This document shows, piece after piece, positions 32,916-41,848 of a stretch of 43,891 nt of DNA. Made by a program: the position numbers and the translations under genes. The notes below the pieces were generated by a model that saw only the letters and a program-made list of their open reading frames with translations, did no database searches and was not told the DNA's origin. Positions within the stretch are counted from its first letter, which is position 1; the number at the start of each line of letters is the position of its first letter. Source of the stretch: Streptomyces roseochromogenus subsp. oscitans DS 12.976 (lineage in GTDB: Bacteria > Actinomycetota > Actinomycetes > Streptomycetales > Streptomycetaceae); assembly GCF_000497445.1 (NCBI RefSeq), contig NZ_CM002285.1, positions 3,539,276 through 3,583,166 on the forward strand. Direction: 5' to 3'.

Positions 32916-34444
32916 GCATCACCACCGATCAGGTCGACAGCCTTCTCCCCGACCATGAGCACCCCGATCATCGGGTTCACGGCGGGCATGGTCGGGAAGA
33001 CGGAGGCGTCGGCGACCCGGATGCCGTCGAGGCCGCGGATCCTCAGCTCCGGGTCCACCACGGCGAGTGGGTCGTCGGCGGCGCCCATCTTGCAGGTACC
33101 GGCGGGGTGGTAGACGGTGTGCGCGACCTTGCGGGCGTACTCGCTCAGCTCGGCGTCACCGAGGATCTCCGGGCCGGGGCAGACCTCACGCTTGAGCCAG
33201 CTCGCGAGCGGCTCGGTCTTGGCGATCTCACGGGCGATGCGGATGCCGTCGACCAGGGTCTGGCCGTCGTAGTCGTCCTCGTCGGTGAAGTACCGGAAGT
33301 CCAGGGCGGGCTTCACGGACGGGTCGGCGCTGGTCAGGTACAGGCGGCCGCGGCTCCTGGGCTTGGGGATGTTCGGGGTCATCGACACCCCGAACTCCGG
33401 CCGCTGGTACCCCAGTCGCTCGGGGTTGTCCGTGAACGGGATCTGGTAGAAGTGGAACATCAGGTCCGGGCCCGCGTGGTCGGGGTCGCGGTGCACGAAC
33501 AGGCCCGCGTCGGAGTCCATCGCGGAGTTCTCCGGGATCGGGCCGTGGGTCTCCCAGACGATGACCGACTCGGGGTGGTCGAGCAGGTTCTCGCCGACGC
33601 CCGGCAGGTCGCGGACGACCGGGATGCCGAGGGCCTCCAGGTCCGCCCGCGGACCGATGCCCGAGTGCATCAGCAGGCGCGGGGAGTCTACGGCTCCCGC
33701 GCACAGGACCACCTCGCCCCGGGCGCGGACCAGCAGTTCCTCGCCGTCCTTGGTGCGCACGTGGACGCCCTCGGCGCGGGTGCCGTTCAGCTCCAGCTTG
33801 TACGCCCAGGTCTCCAGGAGGATGGTCAGGTTGGGGCGCTCGTCCATCACCGGGTGGAGGTAGGCCACGGACGCGCTCGACCGCTTGTTGTTCTCCGGGT
33901 GGTAGGCGAGGTCGAAGAAGCCGACTCCCTCGGTGAACGGCTTCTTGTTGAAGCCCTCGACCCGGGGCACGCCGAGGGCCGACTGGGCGGCGTCGACGAA
34001 GTCGCGGGCGATGGCGTTCCGGTCCTTCTCGTCGACCGAGACGATGTTGTTCTTCAGGCGGGCGAAGTAGGCCTCCATGGGGACGGCGCCCCAGCCCTTG
34101 GCGCCGGCCGCCTCCCACTCGTCCCAGTCGGACGGCAGCGGCTTGAAGGAGATGAGGGTGTTGTGGGAGGAGCAGCCGCCGAGGACGCGGGCGCGGCTGT
34201 GCCGGATGTGGGAGTTGCCGCGCGGCTGCTCGGTGGTCGGGTAGTCGTAGTCGAGGTCGCCGCCGAGCAGGCCCATCCAGCGGCGCAGGGTGAGGACGTC
34301 GTCGCGGCCGACGTCGCTAGGGCCGCCCTCGATGACGGCGACGGTGACGTCCGGGTTCTCGGTGAGGCGGGAGGCGATGACGGAGCCCGCGGTGCCGCCG
34401 CCGATGACGACGTAGTCGTAGACGTGGGGGGTGGTCTCGGACAT
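32912..34444 (-). CDS. GMC-family choline oxidase/dehydrogenase
   Basis: A 510-residue FAD enzyme of the glucose-methanol-choline family, expected to oxidise choline to betaine aldehyde. The dinucleotide motif [15 protein letters not shown] is at residues 13-27. [12 protein letters not shown] places His94 where choline oxidase carries its covalent FAD. The catalytic pair would be the histidine in [11 protein letters not shown] near 450 and the asparagine in [17 protein letters not shown] near 490. [13 protein letters not shown] also favours the choline oxidase subgroup over BetA. It lies 72 bases downstream of the aldehyde dehydrogenase gene and overlaps the ATPase gene by 4 bases. Confidence 0.9.
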   Translation of the reverse strand: MSETTPHVYDYVVIGGGTAGSVIASRLTENPDVTVAVIEGGPSDVGRDDVLTLRRWMGLLGGDLDYDYPTTEQPRGNSHIRHSRARVLGGCSSHNTLISFKPLPSDWDEWEAAGAKGWGAVPMEAYFARLKNNIVSVDEKDRNAIARDFVDAAQSALGVPRVEGFNKKPFTEGVGFFDLAYHPENNKRSSASVAYLHPVMDERPNLTILLETWAYKLELNGTRAEGVHVRTKDGEELLVRARGEVVLCAGAVDSPRLLMHSGIGPRADLEALGIPVVRDLPGVGENLLDHPESVIVWETHGPIPENSAMDSDAGLFVHRDPDHAGPDLMFHFYQIPFTDNPERLGYQRPEFGVSMTPNIPKPRSRGRLYLTSADPSVKPALDFRYFTDEDDYDGQTLVDGIRIAREIAKTEPLASWLKREVCPGPEILGDAELSEYARKVAHTVYHPAGTCKMGAADDPLAVVDPELRIRGLDGIRVADASVFPTMPAVNPMIGVLMVGEKAVDLIGGDA

Positions 34445-34516
34445 GAGGGGTGTTACTCCAGAGGTGGGGAAAGAGGTGGGACTCAGCCGATTCAGCCGAC
34501 TTTCGACTCGGTCGAT

Positions 34517-36046
34517 TCAGTCGGTGCCGCCTGCGAACCAGCGCACCGGCTTCGGCGCGAGGTTCTGGTAGACGTGCTTGGCCTCGCGGTACTCGGCGAG
34601 TCCGGCGGGCCCCAGCTCGCGGCCGGTGCCGCTCTTGCCGAAGCCGCCCCACTCCGCCTGCGGCAGGTAGGGGTGGAAGTCGTTGATCCAGACGGTGCCG
34701 TGGCGCAGCCGGCCGGCGACGCGGCGGGCCCGGCCCGCGTCAGCGGTCCAGACGGCGCCGGCGAGCCCGTACTCGGTGTCGTTGGCGAGCAGCACCGCCT
34801 CGTCCTCGGTACGGAAGGTCTCCACCGTGAGGACGGGTCCGAACACCTCCTCGCGTACGACCTTCATCTCGCGGTGGCAGGCGTCGAGGACGGTCGGCTC
34901 GTAGAAGTAGCCGGACTCCGGGCGGGCTTCGCTCGGCTCGGGCCGCTTGCCGCCGCAGCGCAGCACCGCGCCCTCTTCCAGCGCGGAGGCGACATACGCC
35001 TCGACCTTGGCGCGCTGCTGCCAGCTGACCAGCGGGCCGCACTCGACACCGTCGGCGGTACCCCGCCCGAGCCTGATCTTCTGGGCCCGGCGGGCGAGTT
35101 CGGTGACGAAGCGGTCCCGGATCGACTCCTCGATGATCAGCCGGCCGCCGGCCGAGCAGACCTGGCCGCTGTGGATGAAGGCAGCGTTGAGGGCCTGGTC
35201 GACGGCCGTGTCGAAGCCCTCCTCGGTGGCGCAGGCGTCGGCGAAGACGACGTTGGGGTTCTTGCCGCCGAGTTCGAGCGCGACCTTCTTCACGGTCGGG
35301 GCGGCGGCCTGGGCGACCTTGACGCCGCTGGCCAGGCCGCCGGTGAAGGAGACCAGGTCGACGTCGGGGTGCTCGGCGAGCCGGGCGCCGACGGTGTGCC
35401 CGGGGCCGGTGACGATGTTGGCGACACCGGCGGGCAGCCCGGCCTCGGCGAGCAGCTCGATCAGCGCGATGGTCGTCATCGGGGTGATCTCGCTGGGCTT
35501 GATGACAAAGGTGTTGCCCGCGGCGAGCGCCGGGGCGATCTTCCAACTGGCCTGGAGAAGGGGGTAGTTCCAGGGGGTGATCAGCGCGCACACACCGACG
35601 GGCTCGTGCACGACCACGCTGTGGATGTCGGGCGAGCCCGCGTCCACGACCCGGCCGGGCGCCTCGGCGGCGACCAGGTCGGCGAAGTAGCGGAAGGCGT
35701 CGGCGACACAGTCGATGTCGATACGGCCCTCTTCCACGGTCTTGCCCGCGTCCTGGCTCTCCAGCAGGCCGAGTTCCTCGCGGCCCCGCACGAGGAGGTC
35801 GGCGACGCGGCGCAGCAGCGCGGCGCGGTCGGCGACCGGGGTGCGGGGCCAGGGGCCGTGGTCGAATGCCTGCCGGGCGGCGGCCACCGCACGCTCGGCA
35901 TCCTTCTCGTCACCCTCCGCGACCACAGCGAACGGCCGCGCGTCCGCGGGGTCGAGGACCTCGCGCGTCGCGCCAGAGATCGCTCCCAGCCACTCGCCCC
36001 CCGCGTGGATGGTCGCCTGAGCCTGTCGTTCCGTTCTGTCCGCCAT
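34517..36046 (-). CDS. betB: Betaine aldehyde dehydrogenase
   Basis: A 509-residue NAD(P)-dependent aldehyde dehydrogenase converting betaine aldehyde to glycine betaine, an osmoprotectant. ALITPWNYPLLQASWKIAPA and the NAD segment VIKPSEITPM are present. Glu258 (VALELGGKNP) and the nucleophile Cys297 (HSGQVCSAG) are in place. The usual FTGS motif reads FTGGLASG. First gene of the operon, with GGAAGG about 13 bases before its ATG at 36046. The substrate is inferred from the neighbouring choline oxidase and betaine transporter. Divergent from the MarR-GNAT gene across 208 bases. Confidence 0.93.
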   Translation of the reverse strand: MADRTERQAQATIHAGGEWLGAISGATREVLDPADARPFAVVAEGDEKDAERAVAAARQAFDHGPWPRTPVADRAALLRRVADLLVRGREELGLLESQDAGKTVEEGRIDIDCVADAFRYFADLVAAEAPGRVVDAGSPDIHSVVVHEPVGVCALITPWNYPLLQASWKIAPALAAGNTFVIKPSEITPMTTIALIELLAEAGLPAGVANIVTGPGHTVGARLAEHPDVDLVSFTGGLASGVKVAQAAAPTVKKVALELGGKNPNVVFADACATEEGFDTAVDQALNAAFIHSGQVCSAGGRLIIEESIRDRFVTELARRAQKIRLGRGTADGVECGPLVSWQQRAKVEAYVASALEEGAVLRCGGKRPEPSEARPESGYFYEPTVLDACHREMKVVREEVFGPVLTVETFRTEDEAVLLANDTEYGLAGAVWTADAGRARRVAGRLRHGTVWINDFHPYLPQAEWGGFGKSGTGRELGPAGLAEYREAKHVYQNLAPKPVRWFAGGTD

Positions 36047-36254
36047 GATCGGTGTTGCCTTCCGTTCCTGTTCCCTGCCCCTGTGTCACACACGTGCCAC
36101 CCTCGGGGACCGCGTCCGCCTGCCCCGACCCCGCGGAAACCATGCGTAATCGGTGACCGAAAGTGCGCGGCGTCACTGAAAATGCGGCCGAAAACGGACA
36201 GAACGACTAAAAGCAACCGTGGACGCGGCCCAATTCTCTGACTAAAGTCAAAGA
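36047..36254. promoter_or_regulatory. Divergent promoter region, betB operon / MarR-GNAT gene
   Basis: This 208-base region is noticeably more AT-rich near the MarR side (36150-36254). It should contain the betB-operon promoter. The only clear palindrome is TGAC-TAAA-GTCA at 36239-36250; nothing equally good was seen close to betB. Confidence 0.5.
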
Positions 36255-36277
36255 ATGCATTCCATTGACTCAGGTCA
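36239..36277. promoter_or_regulatory. Pair of TGAC-N4-GTCA operator candidates
   Basis: TGAC-TAAA-GTCA at 36239-36250 and TGAC-TCAG-GTCA at 36266-36277 have identical arms and the same 4-base spacer, with centres 27 bases apart. They flank the ATG at 36255, and the first overlaps its -10 box. This is the expected layout for MarR autoregulation. Confidence 0.6.
36243..36248 (+). promoter_or_regulatory. Candidate -10 box of a leaderless promoter (MarR-GNAT gene)
   Basis: TAAAGT ends 6 bases before the ATG at 36255 and lies inside the first operator candidate. Confidence 0.45.
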
Positions 36278-37214
36278 AGGAGTCGAGCAACCGGTCCCGG
36301 ACGAGGTCGAGCGGCCAGTTTCGGACGAGGTCGAGCGACCGGCCTCGGACGAGGACATCGCCGCCTTCCGTCGCTTCAATCGGTATTTCACGCGCCGTAT
36401 CGGCGTCCTGGACGATCACTACCTCGGCCAGGACCGGCCGCTCGGTGAGGCCCGGCTGCTGTTCGAGATCGGTGACGGGGTGTCCCTGCGGGAGCTGCGG
36501 GGGCGGCTCGGGCTGGACGCCGGGTATCTCAGCCGGATGGTGAAGGCGCTGGACGCCCAGGGCATGGTCCGGGTCGGTGTGCCCGCGCACGACAACCGGC
36601 TGCGCAGGGTCGAGCTGACCCCGGCCGGGCGCGCCGAGGTCGCCGAGCAGAACCGCCGGTCCGACGCGCTCGTGGCCGGCCTTCTCGGCGGGCTCACCCC
36701 CGCCCAGCGGGCCGAGCTGAGCGGAGCCATGGGGAGCGCGGAGCGGCTGCTGCGGCTGGCCGGGATCACCGTCGAGACCGTCGACGGCGCCTGCCCGGAC
36801 GCACGGGCCTGCCTGGACGCCTACGCGGCGGACATCGACGCCCGCTTCCCCGAGGGCTTCGACAAGGCGGCCCTGGTCCGGCCCGAAGAGGTCACCGGCG
36901 ACGCCGGCGCCTTCCTGGTGGCGTACGAGGAACGGCTGCCGGTGGGCTGCGGGGCCCTGCGCCGCCTGGAACCGGGCGTGGGCGAGATTCGGCATCTGTG
37001 GGTGCATGCGCAGGCGCGCAGGCTGGGTCTGGCTCGCCGGCTGCTGGCGGAGCTGGAGCGGGCGGCGCTGGCGCGCGGCCTCACGGTCGTACGCCTGGAC
37101 ACACACGCCGTACTCAGCGAGGCGCAGGCGATGTACCGGGCGTGCGGATACACCGAGATCCCGCGCTACGACGACAACGTCTATGCCGCCCACTGGTTCG
37201 AGAAGCGGCTCTAG
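36255..37214 (+). CDS. MarR-GNAT fusion regulator/acetyltransferase
   Basis: A 319-residue two-domain protein. Residues 10-33 are three tandem octapeptides of the VERPVSDE type, encoded by a 24-base repeat (36282-36353). The MarR winged helix (about 36-165) contains LGEARLLFEI, LRELRGRLGLDAGYLSRMVK, LDAQGMVRVGVPAHDNRLRR and LTPAGRAEV. The GNAT domain (about 185-319) has LVAYEERLPVGCGAL, IRHLWVHAQARRLGLARRLL (acetyl-CoA loop) and LDTHAVLSEAQAMYRACGY. Such fusions are known; acetylation may modulate regulation. Its position divergent from the choline/betaine operon makes that operon and itself likely targets. The stop TAG is supplied by the MITE-like element at 37212. Confidence 0.9.
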   Translation: MHSIDSGQGVEQPVPDEVERPVSDEVERPASDEDIAAFRRFNRYFTRRIGVLDDHYLGQDRPLGEARLLFEIGDGVSLRELRGRLGLDAGYLSRMVKALDAQGMVRVGVPAHDNRLRRVELTPAGRAEVAEQNRRSDALVAGLLGGLTPAQRAELSGAMGSAERLLRLAGITVETVDGACPDARACLDAYAADIDARFPEGFDKAALVRPEEVTGDAGAFLVAYEERLPVGCGALRRLEPGVGEIRHLWVHAQARRLGLARRLLAELERAALARGLTVVRLDTHAVLSEAQAMYRACGYTEIPRYDDNVYAAHWFEKRL

Positions 37215-37431
37215 GGCCTGTCCGGCGGATCCTGTCGCGGACGCGGGGGCCGGCACGCCCTCCCCCACTGCCTCAAGGGCGTGGGGGCACCCCCAGCGGC
37301 GTTGTCGTCGGTTGCCGACGCTCCGCGTCGCCGCCCTCCTCCGCCGTGCAGCTGGACGCACCAGCCCCCGCTCACCTGAACTGGTGACGTACCGTCACTT
37401 TCCTGCGACCTGATCCGCCGGACAGGCCCTA
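37212..37431. mobile_element. MITE-like element, 220 bp, with 20-bp terminal inverted repeats
   Basis: The two ends are perfect 20-base inverted repeats (37212-37231 and 37412-37431), each reading TAGGGCCTGTCCGGCGGATC inwards. The outermost TA on both sides could be a TA target duplication, as in IS630/Tc1-type insertions. The interior has no coding capacity and includes GTGACG-TAC-CGTCAC near the right end. The left TA provides the MarR-GNAT stop codon and the right end encodes the last 11 residues of the LysR protein. Confidence 0.75.
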
Positions 37432-38357
37432 CCGGCGCCTGACGCCCGGACGATCAGCTCCCTTACGCACGCGCGCAGCCAGGCGTGGGCGGGGTCGGCG
37501 TCGTGGCGTGGGTGCCAGGCGTAGCCGACGCCGACCGCCGGGAGCGGCAGCGGGATCTCGAAGGTGGCCAGGCCGAGGGTGTCGGCCAGCGGGCGGCCCC
37601 AGTGGCTGATCAGTCCGATCAGATCGGTCTCACGCAGCACGAACAGCGAGGCGGGGTAGGTGCCGACGCTGCCCACCACCCGGCGCTTCAGGCCGAGTTC
37701 GGCCAGTGCCTCGTCGACCGGCCCGTGCTGCCTGCCGCGCCGGGAGACGATCAGATGACCGGCCTCCCCGGCGAACCGCTCGGGTGTCAACTCCCCGGTG
37801 AGCAGCGGATGTCCGGCCCGTACGACGCCCAGCATGCGTTCCTCGTACACCGTCTCCGCATGCACCTCGGGCGCGCTCGTGTCGATCACCCCGACCTCCA
37901 GGTCGGCCGTGCCCTGGCGCAGGAACGGGGCGTCCACATGGCTCTCGGAGAGGAAACGCAGCCGGATGCCGGGCGCCTCGCGGGCGGCGCGCTCGAAAAG
38001 GGCGGCGCCGAGCATGGCGGCGATCGAGTCATGGCCGAGGATCGTGAACGTACGGGTCACCGTGCGCAGATCGGCATCCCGGCCAGGCGCGAACAGGGCC
38101 CGGGCCCGCTCCACCACCGCGCTCACCTCGGCCCGCACGGCCAGCGCGCGCGGGGTGGGCACCATCTGACGTCCGGCCCGCACCAGGACGGGGTCGCCGA
38201 GCGCCTTGCGGATCCGGCCCAGGGTGCGGCTCATGGCGGGCTCGGACAGATGCAGCCGGTGCGCGGCGCCCCGCACGCTCTGCTCCTCCAGCAGCACATC
38301 CAGCGCGACCAGCAGATTCAGGTCCAGTCTCAGGTCCGGCCCGGTGGATTGCGTCAT
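37395..38357 (-). CDS. LysR-family regulator (NodD-like)
   Basis: A 320-residue LysR-type regulator. The helix-turn-helix is at residues 10-65 (LRLDLNLLVALDVLLEEQSV, GAAHRLHLSEPAMSRTLGRI), followed by the periplasmic-binding-like effector domain (about 95-305) with FTILGHDSIAAMLGAALFE and GVGYAWHPRHDADPAHAWLR. Start is ATG 38357, with AAGGGA about 10 bases upstream. The natural C-terminus should end near VRASGAGR; the last 11 residues (ACPADQVAGK) come from the MITE-like element. It is divergent from the MFS exporter gene (102-base gap) and very likely controls it. Confidence 0.92.
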   Translation of the reverse strand: MTQSTGPDLRLDLNLLVALDVLLEEQSVRGAAHRLHLSEPAMSRTLGRIRKALGDPVLVRAGRQMVPTPRALAVRAEVSAVVERARALFAPGRDADLRTVTRTFTILGHDSIAAMLGAALFERAAREAPGIRLRFLSESHVDAPFLRQGTADLEVGVIDTSAPEVHAETVYEERMLGVVRAGHPLLTGELTPERFAGEAGHLIVSRRGRQHGPVDEALAELGLKRRVVGSVGTYPASLFVLRETDLIGLISHWGRPLADTLGLATFEIPLPLPAVGVGYAWHPRHDADPAHAWLRACVRELIVRASGAGRACPADQVAGK

Positions 38358-38459
38358 GCGCAGGTATCCCTTGTAAAGGTTGCACTGGAAAGCAGGTCAG
38401 CGGCGAGCCTACGGTGAGATCGCATCCCACACCACCCACCGAAGCTCCCGGGAGGAGCC

Positions 38460-39866
38460 GTGCCCCCGCACGCCCTGAAACGCCCCACCCTGCTCGCGCT
38501 GTGCGCCTGCGTCCTGGTCGCGCAGAGCATGGTCGCCGCCATCAACCTCCTGATCCCGCAACTGAGTTCGTCGCCCCTGCATCCCACGCACACGGAGATC
38601 CTGTGGACGGTGGACGCCTATGGCATCGTCTTCGCGGGCCTGTTGATCCCGGCCGGCGCGCTCGGCGACCGGTACGGCCGCAAGGGCGCCCTGCTCGCGG
38701 GGCTCACCCTGTTCGCGGCGGGCGCCGCCACGAGTGCCCTCGCCACCGGCCCGGCCGTGCTGATAGCGGGCCGGGGCCTGTCCGGCGCCGGAGCAGCGCT
38801 GATCACACCGTCCACCCTCTCGATCCTCATGCAGCTGTCCGCGCCCGAGCACCGGGCCCGCTCGATGGGGGCCTGGACGCTGTCGATCGGCCTGGGCGGC
38901 GCGGCGGGCAACCTGGGCGGTGGCCTGGCCGGGCAGTTCCTCACCTGGCGCGCCCTGTTCGCGGCGATGGTCCCGCTCGCCGTCGTCCTCGCGGTGGCCG
39001 TCTCGACCACGGTCCCGCGCACCGAACGCTCCACCCGGAGCAACCCCGACCCCCTCGGCACCCTGCTGCTGACGGCGGGCCTGGTGGCGATCCTGTTCGG
39101 CATCATCGAGGGCCCGGCCTACGGCTGGACCTCCACCCGCATCCTCGGCGCCTTCACGGCGGGCGCGGTGCTTGTGGCGGCCTTCACGGCCCACGCCCTG
39201 CGCTCCCCCGCCCCCCTCTTCGACCCGCGTGTCTTCCGCTCCTCCCGCCTCCGGGCGTCCTCGCTCGGCACGGCCGTCGGCTTCTTCGGCCTGTTCGCCC
39301 TGTTCTTCGTCAACTCGCAGTATCTGCAGGACCTCAAGGGCTTCGGCGCGGCCCTCACCGGCGTCGCGATCCTGCCGCTGCCCGTCGGCATGGCAGTCGC
39401 CCAGCGGCTGGCCACCCGCTGGGCCCACCGCCCCCGCGCGGTCATCGGCACCGGACTCACTCTGATCAGCCTCGGCCTGCTCGGCGCGTCCACGGCCGAC
39501 GCGGGCACCCCCTACGCGGTGTACGTCGGCTGGCTGCTGGTCATCGCGTCCGGTACCGGCCTGTCCATGCCCGCCCTGACCCTCGGCGTGGTCACCTCAC
39601 TCCCGGCCCACCAGGCGGGCCTGGGCTCCGGCCTCGGCACGACCGCCCGGGAGACCGGCGCAGCCCTGGGAGTAGCGGTCACAGGCACGGTCCTGTCGGC
39701 CCACGCCGACCTCACCTACGGCTTGGGCCCGGCCCTGCGGACGGTGGCGGTGGTGGTGCTGGGGGCCACGGCGGTGGTGGTGGCGGGGTACGGGGGCGGC
39801 GGGGCCGGGGGCCGTACGGTCGAGGCCGGGCGGGAGCCGGAGCTGTCCGGTGCGGGCCGCTCATGA
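38460..39866 (+). CDS. MFS drug-exporter-like protein (DHA2 type)
   Basis: A 468-residue membrane transporter with about 14 hydrophobic segments, typical of the DHA2 drug:H+ antiporter group. Motif A is in LIPAGALGDRYGRKGALL, and motif C-like glycines occur in GAGAALITPSTLSIL. Later segments include FFGLFALFFVNSQYLQDL and LGSGLGTTARETGAALGVAV. Start is GTG 38460, with GGGAGGAG 3-4 bases upstream. The last 30 residues are a Gly/Ala-rich hydrophilic tail. Divergent LysR control is likely; the substrate is unknown. Confidence 0.9.
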   Translation: MPPHALKRPTLLALCACVLVAQSMVAAINLLIPQLSSSPLHPTHTEILWTVDAYGIVFAGLLIPAGALGDRYGRKGALLAGLTLFAAGAATSALATGPAVLIAGRGLSGAGAALITPSTLSILMQLSAPEHRARSMGAWTLSIGLGGAAGNLGGGLAGQFLTWRALFAAMVPLAVVLAVAVSTTVPRTERSTRSNPDPLGTLLLTAGLVAILFGIIEGPAYGWTSTRILGAFTAGAVLVAAFTAHALRSPAPLFDPRVFRSSRLRASSLGTAVGFFGLFALFFVNSQYLQDLKGFGAALTGVAILPLPVGMAVAQRLATRWAHRPRAVIGTGLTLISLGLLGASTADAGTPYAVYVGWLLVIASGTGLSMPALTLGVVTSLPAHQAGLGSGLGTTARETGAALGVAVTGTVLSAHADLTYGLGPALRTVAVVVLGATAVVVAGYGGGGAGGRTVEAGREPELSGAGRS

Positions 39867-39966
39867 CCGGGGCGGCAGGGCGGCACACACTGCTGCGGCC
39901 CCGGCTCCGGGGACGACCGACGTCCGACGGCCGACGGCCGACGACCGGGACCGGCCCCGCTCCGGC

Positions 39967-40302
39967 TCACTCATTACGCCCTCGTCTGCGGCGCAGCGCC
40001 TGGATCCGCTCCCACTCCGTCTCCCAGAGCCGTCGCAACTCCTCCTGCCGCTCATCGGGTTCGACCGGCTCCTCCTCGCCGTCCTCCTTCCAGAGGCCCT
40101 GCTCCTTGAGCTGACGGACGTGGACGTCGATGGGCGGCTCGGGGTCGTGGTCGGAGGGACGGGGGCCCTCGGGGCCGTCGGGATCGATACGGACGAGGCG
40201 TTCGACACGGGTGACGCGGTAGCGGACACCGGCGATCGTGGTGACGTTGGAGCGGGATGCGTCGGGGCGGTCGGCGATGCGGGCGTACTCCGCGCGCTGC
40301 AC
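39967..40302 (-). CDS. Short DUF5954-like protein, probably 5'-truncated
   Basis: A 111-residue protein from GTG 40302. The core TTIAGVRYRVTRVERLVRID, then DGPEGPRPSDHDPEPPI and RQLKEQGLW, followed by an acidic and then basic helix, matches the C-terminal part of DUF5954 proteins as I remember them, which are usually two to three times longer. No coding-quality extension is found upstream, because the mdh terminator lies at 40364-40394. This is either a truncated remnant or a short family variant. Function unknown. Downstream of mdh on the same strand. Confidence 0.6.
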   Translation of the reverse strand: MQRAEYARIADRPDASRSNVTTIAGVRYRVTRVERLVRIDPDGPEGPRPSDHDPEPPIDVHVRQLKEQGLWKEDGEEEPVEPDERQEELRRLWETEWERIQALRRRRGRNE

Positions 40303-40363
40303 CGACGAAGTCCAGCAGGTCCAGTTTCCCTTCGGGGAGGCTGTTCGGGTGCTGAACGCAACA

Positions 40364-40394
40364 GTCCCCGGCCGCTGTTGCAGCGGCCGGGGAC
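40364..40394 (-). terminator. Terminator of mdh
   Basis: A perfect 14-bp stem (40364-40377 with 40381-40394) and a TTG loop, 33 bases after the mdh stop. Confidence 0.88.
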
Positions 40395-40427
40395 CGGGAA
40401 CGGATGCTGCCGGTCAGATGTGACGCG

Positions 40428-41507
<1,080 letters not shown>

Positions 41508-41560
41508 CTATCGCGCATCCGGCATGCGAGACGTACGGGGCCCTGTGGCTCGCCCCACAA

Positions 41561-41656
41561 GGCGGAACCCGAGGCGGAATGCGAGGTGGAATCCGAGGCG
41601 GAACGCGCGGTGGAACCGGCAGCGGAACCGGAGGCGGCACGCGTGTCGGAACGAAA
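41561..41656. repeat. 12-bp tandem array, eight units
   Basis: Eight consecutive 12-base units with consensus GGCGGAAYSCGA; most differ at one to four positions. The period is a multiple of three, so every frame gives a repetitive peptide, but none looks like a real protein. Confidence 0.8.
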
Positions 41657-41848
41657 GGGCGGCCGCCCGTCCGGGAGAGGGGGAGAGGACGGAGGCGGCC
41701 GCCGGGTGGGGGTACCGGATGGCCGGACTCCCGTGGGGGTATCCCACGCGTGCCCAGGATCCGCCCCTCCATGCGCCCGCCCCCGGAATTTCACCCACCC
41801 GATTTCCCGGCCCCGCGCACCGCCGCGTACCACCCCATCCGCGCGGTC

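Noticed and set aside
34445..34516. Repeated CGATTCAG in the betB-choline oxidase gap as a regulatory array
   Set aside because: Only two short copies with flanking CCGACT/AGTCGG; too little to call a site.
33107..36241. 1044-codon open frame on the plus strand
   Set aside because: It is antisense to the betB and choline-oxidase genes, whose catalytic motifs are intact; long antisense frames are expected in very GC-rich DNA.
41561..41656. CRISPR array
   Set aside because: Units are 12 bases long and directly adjacent with no spacers.
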